From NCBI GenBank assembly GCA_021768085.1, contig JAETOJ010000003.1, positions 1-64,000 of the forward strand: a stretch of 64,000 nucleotides of DNA, in the 5' to 3' direction. This stretch comes from Bacillota bacterium (GTDB lineage: Bacteria > Bacillota > Clostridia > Oscillospirales > Oscillospiraceae). Of the stretch, positions 1-7,771 are shown one piece after another. The notes beneath the pieces were generated by a model, which was not told the origin of the DNA, did no database searches, and worked only from the letters and a program-made list of their open reading frames with translations. Each line of letters begins with the position of its first letter. Within the stretch, counting starts at the first letter, position 1. A program made the translations under genes and the position numbers.

Positions 1-1613
1 TCCGGCGCTGTCCAAAGACCGATGGTGCTGTAGTAGATGTCCACCCGCTGATGCCGCTTGCCGTCTATCTTCTCCGGCTTGGATACCACGATCTTGTCAA
101 TGAACTCGTGGACGATTTCAGGTGTCAACTCCGTCAGCCGGGTCACCTGTCTGGCCCGCTGGATGAACTTCTGCAAATCATTGTCTTTGTCGGCGGTAGC
201 GTTCAAGCTGTCCTCCAACGCTGGAATATCCGCTTTTAACTGCCGCTGCTCATTTTCCAGTGATACCGTCAGCGTGGCAAAACGTTCCTCGGACAGCAGG
301 CCCTTGGTCATGTCTTCGTAGCTTTTCTGGATAAGCTGGTCAATCTCTGCCACCCGCCGCTTGGCATTGTCCAACTCCCGGCGCTTGGCGGTCAGTTCTT
401 TCTTCTCTTGCAGACCGAACCGCTCCATCTGCTCCTGGGCAAACCGCTTTTCATAGACCTGGATGTACCACAATAGCCGCTGCAAACCCTCCAACACTAA
501 CTGCTCCACAACACTTTCCCGGATATAGTGCGCGGAGCATACACTGGAATTCTTACGGTAGCTGGAGCAGAAGAAAAATGCTCCTTCTCGCTTATAGTTG
601 TTGGTGCTGCTGTAATACAGTTTCTCCCCACAGTCAGCGCAGTAGAGAAACCCAGAGAACATACTCACGATGCCGGTACGGTCTGGTCTGCGGCGGTGTT
701 GACGAAGGTTTTGGACAAGGGCAAAGGTTTCCCGGTCAATGATGGCGGGGTGGGTGTCGGAAAACACTTTCCAATCCTCCTGCGGCCTGTCCAACTGCTT
801 TTTCAGCTTGAAAGACTGGCGGCAGGTACGGAAATTCACAGTATCACCCACATACTCCTGCCTGTCCAGAATACCCGCCACCGTGCCGGAACTCCAGTTA
901 CAAGGGTAGGCGGGAGGCTTTGTAGAGCAATTTACACCCACACTTTGAAAATACTCACTGGGAGTCATCACGCCCTCAGAGCGCAGTTTCTTGGCGATTT
1001 GAGTAGGCCCCAGGCCGCTGATCGACAACTGGAAGATTTGCCGCACCACCTTTGCCGCCGACTCGTCCACGATCCACTTGTTCTTGTCCTCCGGGGCTTT
1101 TTTATAACCGTAGGGGGCGCTGGTGGTCAGGGGTATCCCGGCGTTGCCACGGCTCTGCATAACACGGCGTACCTTATCGCTCGTATTTTTCGCGTGCCAT
1201 TCATTGAACAAATCCTGCATGGGCACAATGTCGCTTACTCCGTTGGCGGTGTCAATGTTGTCCATGATGGCAATATAGCGGATATTCAGCCGGACAAAAT
1301 CTTCTTCCAGAAGCTGGCCTACCACAAGACGGTTGCGGCCCAGCCGGGAGTGATCTTTTACAACGAGATTTGCCACGAGCCCCTGCTCGGCCAGTTCCAT
1401 GATCTCCATGAAAGCCGGCCTTGCGAACGTAACCCCTGAGTAACCGTCATCAAACATGAATCGGGGATTTGGCAGGTGGTTGTCTGCGGCGAATTTCTCC
1501 AAAATAGCTTTTTGATTCTGGATGCTGCCTGAGATACCCTCTTTTTCGTCATCACGGGACAATCTGGCATAGAGGACAGTGATTCTCTGTCCATTTGGCT
1601 GCTTTTTCTTCAA
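1..1613 (-). CDS. Large serine recombinase (TnpX/TndX-like), 3' end cut by window
   Basis: About 537 codons are open without a stop from a TTG start at 1613, which has AAAGGAG six bases upstream. The N-terminal resolvase domain has the catalytic serine in YARLSRDD (Ser19) and the SRLGRNRL motif of serine recombinases. A recombinase domain follows (PYGYKKAPEDK, QIFQLSISGLGPTQIAKKL), then a zinc ribbon with CADCG near residue 325 and a second cysteine pair near 350. A coiled coil (about residues 370-470) precedes the C-terminal segment. The enzyme would cut and join the element ends by a phosphoserine linkage. The last residues before the window edge (VDIYYSTIGL) are typical of the C-terminus, so little is missing. 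Confidence 0.93.
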   Translation of the reverse strand, partial: MKKKQPNGQRITVLYARLSRDDEKEGISGSIQNQKAILEKFAADNHLPNPRFMFDDGYSGVTFARPAFMEIMELAEQGLVANLVVKDHSRLGRNRLVVGQLLEEDFVRLNIRYIAIMDNIDTANGVSDIVPMQDLFNEWHAKNTSDKVRRVMQSRGNAGIPLTTSAPYGYKKAPEDKNKWIVDESAAKVVRQIFQLSISGLGPTQIAKKLRSEGVMTPSEYFQSVGVNCSTKPPAYPCNWSSGTVAGILDRQEYVGDTVNFRTCRQSFKLKKQLDRPQEDWKVFSDTHPAIIDRETFALVQNLRQHRRRPDRTGIVSMFSGFLYCADCGEKLYYSSTNNYKREGAFFFCSSYRKNSSVCSAHYIRESVVEQLVLEGLQRLLWYIQVYEKRFAQEQMERFGLQEKKELTAKRRELDNAKRRVAEIDQLIQKSYEDMTKGLLSEERFATLTVSLENEQRQLKADIPALEDSLNATADKDNDLQKFIQRARQVTRLTELTPEIVHEFIDKIVVSKPEKIDGKRHQRVDIYYSTIGLWTAP

Positions 1614-1696
1614 AATGGGCTCCTTTCCGCAGCCGAGTGTGATATGAATTGCAAGGTGTTATTATTATACCACACCCGTCGCAAAACTTCAACACT

Positions 1697-1969
1697 TTAA
1701 CGTGCGATATTTCGATTGAGGATGCGGATTACTTTCTTCTCCATGGGTTCAGCGGTGTCACCGCTGAAATGGGCGTTGACGGTGTAGATGGTGCCGCCGA
1801 CCTCCCTCTCAAAGCTGATAGGCAGACTGTATTGATGTTCTTTCAGCCAGTTCAGCCGTTCCTCATGGGACAGACCGGCAAGAAAAACCGCCGTTTCATC
1901 TATCCGCTCCATCACTTCATCGTAAATTTTCGCTTCCTGCTCAGTCAATTCCAACTTGATAATATTCAT
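1697..1969 (-). CDS. Transposon-encoded protein TnpW family
   Basis: The 90-residue protein carries the TnpW signature near its C-terminus (GGTIYTVNAHFSGD, then a helix ending IRILNR). The N-terminal half is an added helical part (LTEQEAKIYDEVMERIDE). Its ATG overlaps the stop of the relaxase gene (ATGA at 1966-1969), so it is translationally coupled to it, and the recombinase gene follows 83 bases downstream. TnpW proteins are small partners of this element type with no proven function. Family call is fairly sure, role unknown. Confidence 0.75.
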   Translation of the reverse strand: MNIIKLELTEQEAKIYDEVMERIDETAVFLAGLSHEERLNWLKEHQYSLPISFEREVGGTIYTVNAHFSGDTAEPMEKKVIRILNRNIAR

Positions 1970-3306
1970 CTGCTTATCGCTCCTCTCGTTCTCTCCTGTC
2001 CTATCTGGCGGTGCTGTTCCTCGTTGGTGTAAACCATGTCCATTGTGTCTTGAATTTTGGCGGAGCGTTCCTCAACGCCTGTATTCAGCTTCAATTTCTT
2101 TCGACAAGCAAAAATTTGAGCGGTTATAGCCTGTTTTTCGCCCCGTAACCGCTCTTTTTCAGCGGGTGACGCTCTGCGTATCTTATTTTGTAGCTTTGTC
2201 CGCTGGTCGGTCAGCGTGTCCAATTCACTTTGAATGGTTTCACGGGCTGAAAGAAGATCGTCCAGCGTTTCAATGCGGTTTTTCGCCAGATAATCCACCT
2301 GGGCGGTGATCGTGTCCAGCTTTCGCAGTTCCTCTTTCATAAACGGGCTGGTGGGCTGATAGGTCGTGCCTTTTGGCAAAATACCAAGTTGGTACTCCCA
2401 ATAGAGGAATAGGCGGTAAATGTGGGAAGTCCGTTGGAACGGCACATAGACCCGCAGTTCCTCCGGCAGCTCCGGAGCAAAGTTGACGGTGGGGCGCTTG
2501 TTGCCAAAGCTGGCCCGTGTGCCCAGGCTACGCCTGATGTTCTCCGGCGTCCACCGCTCATCCAGGGTGTCCAGACGGGTGAAGTGTTGGTACTGCGGTA
2601 GGCGTATCCTCCAGTGTTTCCCTGTGAAGTCGGTGAGATAGCCCTTGCGCCGGAGATACTTCTCCATCATCTCCACGGTTCGGCTACCGTTTACCGCTTC
2701 CCGCACATCCGCCCGGTAGATGTTGTAGCGGGTGGGCTTGCCGTTTTGTTCGTCCAGCCAGACGGGGCGGCTGGGGGCCTTGCGGCCATGCTCAATGACG
2801 GACAGACCGTATTCCCGGCAGAGCCGGTCTGAGGTATCCCGGAGGCGCTGCTGCTCGGCCTTGGAGTAGTTATACTTTTTGCCGTCCCGGAACGAAACAG
2901 AATTGAAGCAGAAATGATTGTGCAGGTGGCCTTTGTCCAGGTGGGTGGTGACGATGATCTGGAACTTGTCGCCCCACATCTCCTGTGCCAGCTTCACGCC
3001 GACTTCATGGCACCGCTCCGGGGTGACTTCTCCCGGCTTGAAGCTCTGATAGCCATGCCAGGCGATGTAGTTGTCCTCTTTGCCGTACCGCTGTTTGGTC
3101 AAGATCATTTGCCGCAAAGCCGTTTGCTTCAGGCAGTTGATGGCGGTGACAAAGGAGCCGTCCTCGGTTTTCTGCGGGTTCTGGATGTACGAAAACACAT
3201 TGAAGAAATCTTCGGTGCCCCTGGGGACAGTTTTCTCCGGGTTCTCCACGTAGGCGATCAGGTCGCTGAGACTGCCTTTGATGTGCCATAGGCTGGTGGT
3301 CGCCAT
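1966..3306 (-). CDS. MOBP-type relaxase/mobilization nuclease
   Basis: The 446-residue protein has the relaxase N-terminal domain (MobA/VirD2 type). The metal-binding triad lies in HLDKGHLHNHFCF (His127, His129, His131). A likely nucleophile tyrosine lies in the first 45 residues (FSY or IAY). It would nick oriT and stay joined to the transferred strand. The C-terminal third is coiled coil rich in Lys, Arg and Glu. The ATG at 3306 sits in TGATG with the stop of mobC; a GTG one codon earlier is possible but GGGGGT at about minus 7 fits the ATG. It is between mobC and tnpW in one operon. Confidence 0.92.
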   Translation of the reverse strand: MATTSLWHIKGSLSDLIAYVENPEKTVPRGTEDFFNVFSYIQNPQKTEDGSFVTAINCLKQTALRQMILTKQRYGKEDNYIAWHGYQSFKPGEVTPERCHEVGVKLAQEMWGDKFQIIVTTHLDKGHLHNHFCFNSVSFRDGKKYNYSKAEQQRLRDTSDRLCREYGLSVIEHGRKAPSRPVWLDEQNGKPTRYNIYRADVREAVNGSRTVEMMEKYLRRKGYLTDFTGKHWRIRLPQYQHFTRLDTLDERWTPENIRRSLGTRASFGNKRPTVNFAPELPEELRVYVPFQRTSHIYRLFLYWEYQLGILPKGTTYQPTSPFMKEELRKLDTITAQVDYLAKNRIETLDDLLSARETIQSELDTLTDQRTKLQNKIRRASPAEKERLRGEKQAITAQIFACRKKLKLNTGVEERSAKIQDTMDMVYTNEEQHRQIGQERTRGAISR

Positions 3307-3596
3307 CACGCCACCCCCTGCAACAGCAGGACGAGCCGTTCAACCCGAGAACATTCTTCTGCTATCTCCGGGCAGTAGACCGCCAGCCGTTCCAGCTTGT
3401 CATGGACTTCATATAGGGCGTCCAGCAGCTCCCAAAACTCGGGCGGCTGCTTGGGGCGGGGTTGTCGGCCCAAGCAAATCTGCCGGAAGTATTCGGATTG
3501 GGTCAGGCCGCACAGGGCGGCGTCATGTTCCAGCTTGGCCTTTTCTTCTTCGGTCAGTCTGATTTTCAGCCGTACTTTTTCATCGTTGGTGCTCAA
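3306..3596 (-). CDS. MobC-like relaxosome accessory protein
   Basis: The 96-residue protein has a ribbon-helix-helix-like N-terminus (KVRLKIRLTEEEKAKLEHDAALCGLTQ, quoted in parts: KVRLKIRLTEEEKAKLE then CGLTQSEYFRQ) and a helical tail, as in MobC proteins that bind oriT and help the relaxase. The start is TTG at 3596 with GGAGG seven bases upstream. The gene overlaps the relaxase start by one base. It faces the long hairpin at 3852-3927, which fits a role at a nearby oriT. Confidence 0.8.
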   Translation of the reverse strand: MSTNDEKVRLKIRLTEEEKAKLEHDAALCGLTQSEYFRQICLGRQPRPKQPPEFWELLDALYEVHDKLERLAVYCPEIAEECSRVERLVLLLQGVA

Positions 3597-3851
3597 AATA
3601 ATTCCTCCATTCTATCAAATTTCCACCGTGGGAGGGGGTATTCAGGGGTCTCCCCTGGAAATGGATTTTGCCCCATGGGGGGCGAAATCCGATGCTCGCT
3701 ATCCCCGTGGACAGGGCAGCAGCGGGTAACGGCGTTCTGCCGCCACGCAGAATTTTCCTCCTACCCCCTACTACAACTTTTAGTGCCCAAAACGGAACTT
3801 TTTTCTTGAGCCATTTTCAAAAATTTTGTTTCCCTCGGGCAAATAAAGAAA

Positions 3852-3927
3852 CCGGCTACATACACAACCGCACCAGCAGGATGCCCTCACCCCGCTGGTG
3901 TTCGTTTTGGTTTGTGTATGTAACCGG
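3852..3927. other. Long two-stem hairpin, candidate oriT
   Basis: The outer arms 3852-3867 and 3912-3927 match at 15 of 16 bases (CCGGCTACATACACAA against CCGGTTACATACACAA in reverse complement). An inner perfect 7-base stem (CACCAGC 3871-3877, GCTGGTG 3894-3900) closes a 16-base loop. There is no T-run after it, so it does not look like a terminator. It lies upstream of mobC and the relaxase, where oriT is usual in this family. The oriT role is inference. Confidence 0.45.
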
Positions 3928-4009
3928 CTTTATCTGTATCAATCAGATCAGCCTATTCAGTTGGCACTCCCATGAGGGAGTATTGTAGGATACCACATGG
4001 GAAAGCGGT

Positions 4010-4038
4010 TTGTCAATTACAAATTGGCGGATTTTATA
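4010..4038 (+). promoter_or_regulatory. Possible promoter of the cargo operon
   Basis: TTGTCA (4010-4015) and TTTATA (4033-4038) are 17 bases apart, about 65 bases before the MmeI-like gene. The arms of an inverted repeat, AGGATACCA (3987-3995) and TGGTATCCT (4067-4075), flank it and might be operator half-sites. Confidence 0.35.
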
Positions 4039-4103
4039 GATTGCTCTGGAAAAATGCAGCCTCCTATGGTATCCTGTAAAAAAGCAACTGGGGGAACACC
4101 GCC

Positions 4104-6872
4104 ATGACAGATACACAACGCCGCGCCGCCGCGAAACAGTTTGCCGCCGACTGGCAGGGCAAGGGCTACGAGAAAGGCCACAGTCAGACCTTTTGGCTGT
4201 CCCTGCTGCAAAAGGTCTACGGGGTGGAGGAGCCGGACAAGTTCATCACCTTTGAAGATCAAATCATGCTGGATCACACCAGCTTCATCGACGGCTTTAT
4301 CCCATCCACCCATGTCCTGATCGAACAGAAAAGCCTGGGGAAAGAGCTGAACAAGCCCATCAAGCAGTCGGATGGTTCCCTTCTGTCCCCGTTCCAGCAG
4401 GCCAAACGCTACGCCGCCGAGCTGCCCTACTCCCAGCGGCCCCGGTGGATCGTGACCTGCAACTTTGCCGAGTTCTACGTCTACGATATGGAACGGCCCA
4501 CCGGCGACCCGGAGGTCATCAAGCTGTGCGACCTGGAAAAGGAATACTACCGCCTGCAATTCCTGGTGGATACCGGGGACACCAACATCAAGAAAGAGAT
4601 GGAAGTCTCTCTGCAAGCGGGCGAGATCGTGGGCGTCCTCTATGACGCCCTACTGAAGCAGTACAAAGACCCGGAGGCCGAGGACACGCTGAAAAGCCTG
4701 AACGCCCTGTGCGTCCGGCTGGTGTTCTGTCTGTACGCCGAGGACGCCGGCATCTTCGGCAGCAAGAGTATGTTCCACGACTATCTCCGGGACATTCCCG
4801 CCAGCGGCGTCCGCAAGGCGCTGGTGGAGCTGTTCCGCACCCTGGACCAGAAGCCGGAGCAACGGGACAAGTATCTGGCGGATGACAACCCGGCGCTGGC
4901 AGCGTTCCCCTACGTCAACGGCGGGCTGTTCAGCGACGAAAACATTGAAATCCCGCCCTTTACCGAGGAACTGAAAACCCTGCTGCTGGAAAAGGCCAGC
5001 GAGGACTTCAACTGGTCGGCCATCAGCCCCACCATCTTCGGGGCGGTGTTTGAGAGCACCTTGAACCCGGAGACCCGGCGCTCCGGCGGGATGCACTACA
5101 CCAGCATTGAGAACATCCACAAGGTCATTGACCCGCTGTTCTTGGACGGCCTGCGCTCCGAGCTGGAGGAAATCAAGGAAATTGCCGTGGACAAGACCCG
5201 CAAGGCCAGACTGAGCGCCTTTCAAAGCAAGCTGGCGGGGCTGACTTTCCTTGACCCTGCCTGTGGTTCCGGCAACTTCCTGACGGAGACCTACCTGTCC
5301 CTGCGGAAGCTGGAAAACGAAGTCTTGCGGTGCTCCACCGATCAAATCAGCATGGATTTGGACGGCATTATCCAGGTGTCTATCGGCCAGTTCTATGGCA
5401 TTGAGATCAATGACTTCGCCGTGACCGTAGCAAAGACCGCCCTGTGGATCGCGGAGAGCCAGATGATGAAGGAGACCGAGGACGTGGTGCATATGTCCCT
5501 GGACTTCCTGCCGCTGAAATCCTACGCCAATATCACCGAGGGCAACGCCCTGCGGCTGGATTGGGAGAGCGTGGTGCCGAAAGCTAAGCTGAACTATATC
5601 ATGGGCAATCCGCCGTTTGTGGGCGCTCAATATATGAACAAAGCGCAGAAAGCTGACTTAATGAGCACTTTCTGCGGAAACAAGAAAGCTGGGGTTTTGG
5701 ATTTTGTAGCCGGTTGGTATTATAGAGCGTCCGAATTAATGGCCAATTCATCTATACGAACAGCTTTTGTATCCACAAATTCTATCACACAAGGTGAGCA
5801 GGTATCTGCCCTATGGAAACAGCTCTATGAAAGATTCAATATTCACATTGATTTTGCCCATCGCACTTTTAGGTGGGATAGTGAAGCCAGCATAAAGGCC
5901 CATGTGCATTGCGTGATTATAGGATTTAGTGTGGCTGAAAGTAGTACAGTAAAGCGAATTTTTACTGCCGAAAGATACCAAGAAGCACAGAATATTAATC
6001 CATATCTTATGGATGCTCCTACGATTTTTATAGAAAGTCGAAAAAAGCCGCTCTGTGATGTTCCAGCTATTACTAAAGGATGCCAGCCAACCGATGGAGG
6101 CAACCTAATCATTGAAGCTTCAGATATTGAAGAATTTTTGAAAAAAGAGCCAAATGCCAAACAATATATTAAAAAATTGGTTGGGGCAAGGGAATTTATA
6201 AACAATCAAGACAGATGGTGCTTGTGGCTTGTTGGCATAAGCCCAGCGGAATTGCGGAAAATGCCGCTGGTCATGCAACGAGTAGAAAAAGTCCGTGAAA
6301 TGAGACTAAACAGTTCTGATGCAGGGACAAGGAAACTTGCTGAAACACCGACACTTTTCCGTGAAACATATAATCCAAAGTCGTTTATTATCGTCCCAAG
6401 TGCTTCTTCTGAGCGAAGAAAGTATATTCCTCTTGGATTCTTGGGAGAAGATACGATTTCAACAAACCTAAATCTGATTATCCCAGATGCAACAATATAT
6501 CATTTTGGTATTTTAACCTCTAACGTACACATGGCTTGGATGCGAGCGGTATGCGGCCGCCTGAAAAGCGATTACCGTTACTCCAAAGATATTGTCTACA
6601 ACAACTTTCCCTGGCCCACCCCCACCGACGCACAGAAAGCCAAAATTGAGCAGACCGCCCAGGCCATTCTGGACGCCCGGGCGCTGTACCCGGACGCCAG
6701 CCTTGCCGACCTCTACGACGAGATCGCCATGCCCCCGGAGCTGCGGAAGGCCCACCAGCAGAACGACCGGGCCGTCATGCAGGCGTATGGGTTCGATGTG
6801 GCGACGACTACTGAAACAAGCTGCGTGGCGGAGCTGATGCGGATGTATCAGAGGTTGACAGAACAAAATTAG
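4104..6872 (+). CDS. MmeI-like type IIL/IIG restriction-methylation fusion enzyme
   Basis: The 922-residue protein joins DNA cutting, adenine methylation and site recognition in one chain. The N-terminal PD-ExK nuclease shows Asp63 and EQK at residues 74-76. A helical spacer follows. The methylase has the SAM motif DPACGSGNF near residue 384 and the catalytic NPPF near 501, as in N6-adenine methylases. The specificity domain fills the region up to about 815, and a conserved tail (SKDIVYNNFPWP) closes the chain. Codons 1-505 and 815-922 are GC-rich, but the middle is AT-rich, a sign that the specificity region was exchanged. GGGGG lies nine bases before the ATG. The DUF2971 gene follows after eight bases. 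Confidence 0.9.
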   Translation: MTDTQRRAAAKQFAADWQGKGYEKGHSQTFWLSLLQKVYGVEEPDKFITFEDQIMLDHTSFIDGFIPSTHVLIEQKSLGKELNKPIKQSDGSLLSPFQQAKRYAAELPYSQRPRWIVTCNFAEFYVYDMERPTGDPEVIKLCDLEKEYYRLQFLVDTGDTNIKKEMEVSLQAGEIVGVLYDALLKQYKDPEAEDTLKSLNALCVRLVFCLYAEDAGIFGSKSMFHDYLRDIPASGVRKALVELFRTLDQKPEQRDKYLADDNPALAAFPYVNGGLFSDENIEIPPFTEELKTLLLEKASEDFNWSAISPTIFGAVFESTLNPETRRSGGMHYTSIENIHKVIDPLFLDGLRSELEEIKEIAVDKTRKARLSAFQSKLAGLTFLDPACGSGNFLTETYLSLRKLENEVLRCSTDQISMDLDGIIQVSIGQFYGIEINDFAVTVAKTALWIAESQMMKETEDVVHMSLDFLPLKSYANITEGNALRLDWESVVPKAKLNYIMGNPPFVGAQYMNKAQKADLMSTFCGNKKAGVLDFVAGWYYRASELMANSSIRTAFVSTNSITQGEQVSALWKQLYERFNIHIDFAHRTFRWDSEASIKAHVHCVIIGFSVAESSTVKRIFTAERYQEAQNINPYLMDAPTIFIESRKKPLCDVPAITKGCQPTDGGNLIIEASDIEEFLKKEPNAKQYIKKLVGAREFINNQDRWCLWLVGISPAELRKMPLVMQRVEKVREMRLNSSDAGTRKLAETPTLFRETYNPKSFIIVPSASSERRKYIPLGFLGEDTISTNLNLIIPDATIYHFGILTSNVHMAWMRAVCGRLKSDYRYSKDIVYNNFPWPTPTDAQKAKIEQTAQAILDARALYPDASLADLYDEIAMPPELRKAHQQNDRAVMQAYGFDVATTTETSCVAELMRMYQRLTEQN

Positions 6873-6880
6873 GAGAGAAT

Positions 6881-7759
6881 ATGGATATACCAAAACTTTA
6901 TAAATACCGATATTTCAATGAAAAATTGGTTTCAAGGGATGGGTTTCCAGACGGAGAACAAATACCTCAATGGCACCAGGTTTTGTATGATGGCATAATA
7001 ATTCCTGCCGCTCCAGAGACATTCAATGACCCATATGACTGTGATTTTTTGCTTGAAGATGGCTTTTTGAACAGCAGTGCAGCAAGGAGTATGTTAATAG
7101 AGTTGCTCGCGGAACGCTGCGCCATTACGTCAGAAGAAAAAATTTCTATTCGCAATAGCGATAACTTAGAAAAAACGTTAAAAGAAGTTCTCTGGAAACA
7201 CTTCAGGGCAAGAAGTCGCGGTTTGACAAAAAAACTAATGGAAACATCAATTAGCACTATACAAAGAGTAAAAGAATTACTCCGTGTTGCCTGTTTTTCT
7301 GAAATCAACGATTCTATTCTTATGTGGAGCCACTATGCGGACAATCATAAGGGCTTTTGTATCGAATACGATTTAAGTGATTGGGATTGTAGCGATCACT
7401 TAAAGCCTGTGCAGTATGTAAATGAACGGCACTATATCCGAAGCAATTTTGCTGATAATCTCTCTCCAAATGCTGGAAGAGAGATTATGGATGCAGCTTT
7501 ATTTAAGTCGGCTGAATGGAGTTATGAAAAAGAATGGCGACTTGTAATGTCAGCTGTGGAAATTATAAAACCCAAATTCAAAGGTACAATTCCTGCCCTT
7601 TTCCTTGAAGATTTTATTACCGCTGTATATATAGGCACAAAAGCAGAGGAGAAGTATTGTGCGAAAATTTGTGAACATTATCGTAAAACCGATGTAAAAG
7701 TGTATCGAATGCAAATGCAAACAGATTGCTATAAGTTGCGACCAGTGCAAATACAGTGA
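6881..7759 (+). CDS. DUF2971 family protein
   Basis: The 292-residue soluble protein has the DUF2971 marks: an N-terminal LYKYRYF, FNDPYDCDF near residue 47, CFSEINDSILMWSHYADNHK near 140, GFCIEYDL, and EKEWRLVM near 220. The function of the family is unknown; its members are often found beside restriction and abortive-infection genes. It has AGGAGAG nine bases before its ATG. The gene is AT-rich, unlike the chromosome, and lies between the restriction gene (8 bases) and the SIR2-like gene (about 12 bases), so all three are likely co-transcribed. Confidence 0.85.
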   Translation: MDIPKLYKYRYFNEKLVSRDGFPDGEQIPQWHQVLYDGIIIPAAPETFNDPYDCDFLLEDGFLNSSAARSMLIELLAERCAITSEEKISIRNSDNLEKTLKEVLWKHFRARSRGLTKKLMETSISTIQRVKELLRVACFSEINDSILMWSHYADNHKGFCIEYDLSDWDCSDHLKPVQYVNERHYIRSNFADNLSPNAGREIMDAALFKSAEWSYEKEWRLVMSAVEIIKPKFKGTIPALFLEDFITAVYIGTKAEEKYCAKICEHYRKTDVKVYRMQMQTDCYKLRPVQIQ

Positions 7760-7771
7760 GAGGATATGCCA

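Larger units (their letters stand above)
3597..4103. other. Intergenic region between the mobilization operon and the cargo operon
   Basis: This 507-base stretch holds no convincing gene. It contains a pyrimidine-rich leader before mobC, the long hairpin at 3852-3927, a 9-base inverted repeat with arms at 3987-3995 and 4067-4075, and a weak promoter for the plus-strand cargo genes. It should hold oriT and the divergent promoters. Confidence 0.6.
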
